A DNA stretch of 9,071 nt. Origin: JBBRGG01 sp038240875. Its GTDB lineage: Bacteria; Planctomycetota; Phycisphaerae; Phycisphaerales; UBA1924. A program made the translations under genes and the position numbers. Every line of letters begins with the position of its first letter. The stretch's first letter is position 1. The stretch spans positions 1 through 9,071 of the forward strand of contig JBBRGG010000147.1 in NCBI GenBank assembly GCA_038240875.1. Reading direction: 5' to 3'. Of the stretch, positions 7,331 through 9,071 are shown piece after piece. Below the pieces are notes generated by a model. That model had not been told where the DNA came from. It made no database searches and saw only the letters and a program-made list of their open reading frames with translations.

Positions 7331-8380
7331 ATGAAAGCACTTTCGTGCGTTAGTTATCCTTTGCTTCGCTTCGTCTTTGGCGCTGTCATCGGATGAACGT
7401 TCAGTTTTTGCGCGCGTGCCTCTACCGCTATTGCAAACGCGACCACAGCCGCAGCGAGTGCTTCGTCAAACAAGCTATTGCCCGCAAATTCCTAGGCCAC
7501 TGGAAGGGCAAAGTTACCGCAAGCGACGGCACCAACCAATCTCGCTTCACCATGGAACTTCTCGTCGCGCGAATCGATGATTCAAAGATGCACAACTTTA
7601 CCATCATCTACTCAGGAGCCGCAGGTCGCCAGAAACGCCCTTCATCATGCATCGAGCGCGACGCAGCCAAAGGCCAGTACGCAATCGACGAGAACAACGG
7701 CATCATCGTCGATACTCGCTGGATTCAGGGCGCGCTGCGTTCTCATTTCATCATCGAAGCCAATCGCATCACCTTTGGTCTACAGCGGTGACCTCGGTGC
7801 AATCTGGTCACAGCGCGATCGCAAAGTTAACGCACTCAATGCCGCGATGGCCTTTGATGTTCACTTCTTCAACTTCAATCAAGGCGTGCTTGCCGCAGGA
7901 AGTAGCGCCGACGTTACCCAAGCCAACGCGCTCATTCTCACCTCCAACGACGTCGGCGTCATTTGAAACACGGCGTATCAATCGAGCCGTCAATACGAAC
8001 TCACGTGGAAGATTTCTTTCTCCACGCGCGATGTTGGCTACGTCACGATCCAGTCGTACGACCCAGATCTCGCAGTGAGCAAGCATTACGTGGCCAAGAC
8101 CACCGATGGCGGTACGACATGGGCTGAGATTATACTCGTTGATGATCGTGCGGTGCGTCAGTTCGGCATCGCGTTCATCGACGCAAACCTCGGCTGGATC
8201 GGCGCCATGCCCAACGGCTTTGCAACCGTCGACGGCGGCGTGACCTGAATCAAGACCAACTTCGGCAACGCAGTGAACAAGATCAGCGTGATCAAAGCTG
8301 CCGACGCGTATCACGCATATTCAATCGGCGTGAGCGTCGCGCGGACGACCGTGCCGATTGATGCCGGGGCGATGAAGTAA
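7331..8380 (+). pseudogene. Chimeric pseudogene: lipocalin-like secreted protein 5' part joined to Asp-box (BNR) protein 3' part
   Basis: GAGGT (7322-7326) precedes the ATG at 7331. The frame gives a broken signal peptide (MKALSCVSYPLLRFVFGAVIG, TGA at 7394-7396, then TFSFCARA), followed by a Thr/Ala-rich spacer. After a frame change near 7485 it reads KFLGHWKGKVTASDG, then GAAGRQKRP, RDAAKGQYAIDENNG and SHFIIEANRIT. This resembles small secreted beta-barrel (lipocalin-like) proteins of about 170-200 residues, recognised by style only. Near 7775 the sequence switches frame and family to an Asp-box beta-propeller of the Ycf48/BNR type. Four Asp boxes are seen, at 7784-7807, 7943-7966, 8099-8122 and 8225-8248. 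The Trp of boxes 2 and 4 is replaced by TGA (7964-7966, 8246-8248). Characteristic stretches are YELTWKISFSTRDVGYVTIQ and RQFGIAFIDANLGWIGAMP, and the frame ends in TAA at 8378-8380. The N-terminal half of the propeller is missing, so a deletion probably fused two neighbouring secreted-protein genes. Confidence 0.75.
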
Positions 8381-8434
8381 GTCGAATTATCAATTCAGTA
8401 TGAGTTATTGAGACAAAGCGGTTGGATCTTGGGT

Positions 8435-8466
8435 ACCCACTCTCTCCGAGAATGGGTTTTAGTTTT
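8435..8466 (+). terminator. Intrinsic terminator between convergent genes
   Basis: ACCCACTCTC (8435-8444) pairs with GAGAATGGGT (8448-8457) around the loop TCC with one C-A mismatch, and is followed by TTTAGTTTT. It sits 55 bases after the TAA of the + strand pseudogene. In the - strand transcript the mismatch becomes a G-U pair, so the hairpin forms well there too, but no U-tract follows on that side. Confidence 0.6.
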
Positions 8467-8483
8467 ACAGCTGGAGTCTATTC

Positions 8484-9071
8484 CTATGCGTGTGATTCAA
8501 GACGAGTGGGTTTAGGCATCTTGGTTGGGTCAACAAAAAATCTCGCATGCGTCGCCGCATTCAAGAGGTTCGTGGTCGCGATGATGCTCACGCGTTGGGC
8601 ATGCCCAACTGATCGCGCGCACGATCGGCGAGTAAGCCGTAACTGCAAAGCGAGCGCCAAGCCTAATTGATGGCGACAGCGGAGGGCAACCAAGCCACCG
8701 ATCCTGGCAAGTCCAAATGCGCTCGAAGCGGGAATGATTTCGACGCGCCAGTTGTCAATGCCGCAGTCGGTGTTGTAATTGCCGTTGCCCGAGTTGCCGA
8801 GGCGGAAGTCAAGCTGCATGATGCTGCCTGTTGCGAAGAAGTCAGGATTGCTTATTGAATTGACGATGCCGCTAGCGGGAACATTGACGAAGTTTGTTGC
8901 GACCAAGCCGCCCGCTACGTTCGGCGCCCAGTTCAAGAATTTGTAGAAGAGCACAACTAGAGCGGGAGAAGTCTGGCGGTAGAAGCGACCACCTAGGCAG
9001 ATCAACAGGCCCGAGCCCTGGCCGTTGCCTGGATGAACGGTTGTAGGGGTGAAGTTGATCGAGCCTTCACC
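8484..9071 (-). CDS. PEP-CTERM-like secreted protein, 5' partial, damaged anchor
   Basis: The - strand frame is open from the right window edge to a TAG at 8484 (195 residues seen). The first residues in the window are GEGSINFTPTTVHPGNGQG. The middle contains GGLVATNFVNVPASG, DFFATGSIMQLDFRLGNSG and YNTDCGIDNWRVEIIP. This is the usual layout of secreted planctomycete proteins, in which a beta-sandwich ending IDN-x-x-V-E is followed by a short PEP-CTERM sorting signal. The signal here is degenerate: IIPASSAFGLARIGGLVALRCRH (codons about 8738-8670) instead of VPxP, a pure hydrophobic helix and an Arg cluster, with an Arg inside the helix. After it the frame runs about 60 residues further with no family character, suggesting a lost stop or a frameshift near 8665. 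The native C-terminus was probably close to 8667. The function of the ectodomain is unknown. The gene may still work or may be at an early stage of decay. Confidence 0.65.
   Translation of the reverse strand, partial: GEGSINFTPTTVHPGNGQGSGLLICLGGRFYRQTSPALVVLFYKFLNWAPNVAGGLVATNFVNVPASGIVNSISNPDFFATGSIMQLDFRLGNSGNGNYNTDCGIDNWRVEIIPASSAFGLARIGGLVALRCRHQLGLALALQLRLTRRSCARSVGHAQRVSIIATTNLLNAATHARFFVDPTKMPKPTRLESHA

Noticed and set aside
7808..8314. 168-residue - strand frame opposite the BNR pseudogene
   Set aside because: The + strand reads as Asp-box protein sequence throughout. The - strand product is a His/Val/Asp-rich mirror of it.
2383..8380. Programmed frameshifting or an alternative genetic code explaining the broken genes
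   Set aside because: There are too many independent lesions of different kinds (TAA, TAG, TGA and both frameshift directions), with no slippery sites of a common type, and the core genes are read normally.
1..9071. CRISPR array, tRNA, rRNA or defence-island genes
   Set aside because: I saw no spaced direct repeats, no tRNA cloverleaf and no rRNA segment, and none of the rebuilt proteins belongs to a known defence family.

Overview
The window looks like a contig from a bacterium of moderate GC content, most likely a planctomycete of the Phycisphaerae type. This is inferred from protein style rather than any marker-gene comparison: a Rho factor with a Gly-rich N-terminal extension, a secreted esterase with a starch-binding module and a dockerin-like tail, an Asp-box (BNR) secreted protein and a PEP-CTERM-like C-terminus. 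Two parts can be separated: a conserved housekeeping start (about 1-2300) and an accessory part (about 2380-9071) in which most secreted-protein genes are broken.

Housekeeping part, + strand: the transcription termination factor gene rho (open to the left window edge, stop at 1508) and, after a 331-base gap, rplU for ribosomal protein L21 (1840-2163). A strong hairpin that pairs best in the + transcript closes rplU at 2269-2296. No rpmA (L27) follows. The first ~71 bases are extreme G/C runs and may be an assembly or base-calling artefact superimposed on the Gly-rich coding region.

Accessory part: on the - strand, 4091 down to 2383 is one heavily mutated pseudogene. Reading across frames rebuilds a secreted protein with signal peptide, CBM20 starch-binding domain, putative-esterase (PF00756-like) domain with its GxSxG nucleophile, and two dockerin-like EF-hand repeats. 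It carries several nonsense codons and about six frame changes. Upstream on the same strand (6934 down to 4322) is an intact cytoplasmic hybrid histidine kinase (three PAS domains, HisKA, HATPase, receiver), with a plausible promoter at 7014-7042. Beyond it lies a relic of an IS3-type insertion sequence (about 7070-7248).

On the + strand, 7331-8380 is a second pseudogene. It is a chimera of the 5' part of a small secreted lipocalin-like protein and the 3' part of an Asp-box beta-propeller protein, apparently joined by deletion near 7775. Two of its Asp-box tryptophans are replaced by TGA. A terminator-like hairpin at 8435-8466 follows. A PEP-CTERM-like secreted protein on the - strand enters from the right edge and has a damaged C-terminal anchor.

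The overall picture is decay of secreted, surface or polysaccharide-related genes around an intact sensory kinase, with an IS scar in the middle. I did not find a convincing undescribed defence or mobile system. The items most worth checking are the Trp-to-TGA pattern, the chimeric pseudogene, the CBM20-esterase-dockerin remnant and the Rho N-terminal extension.
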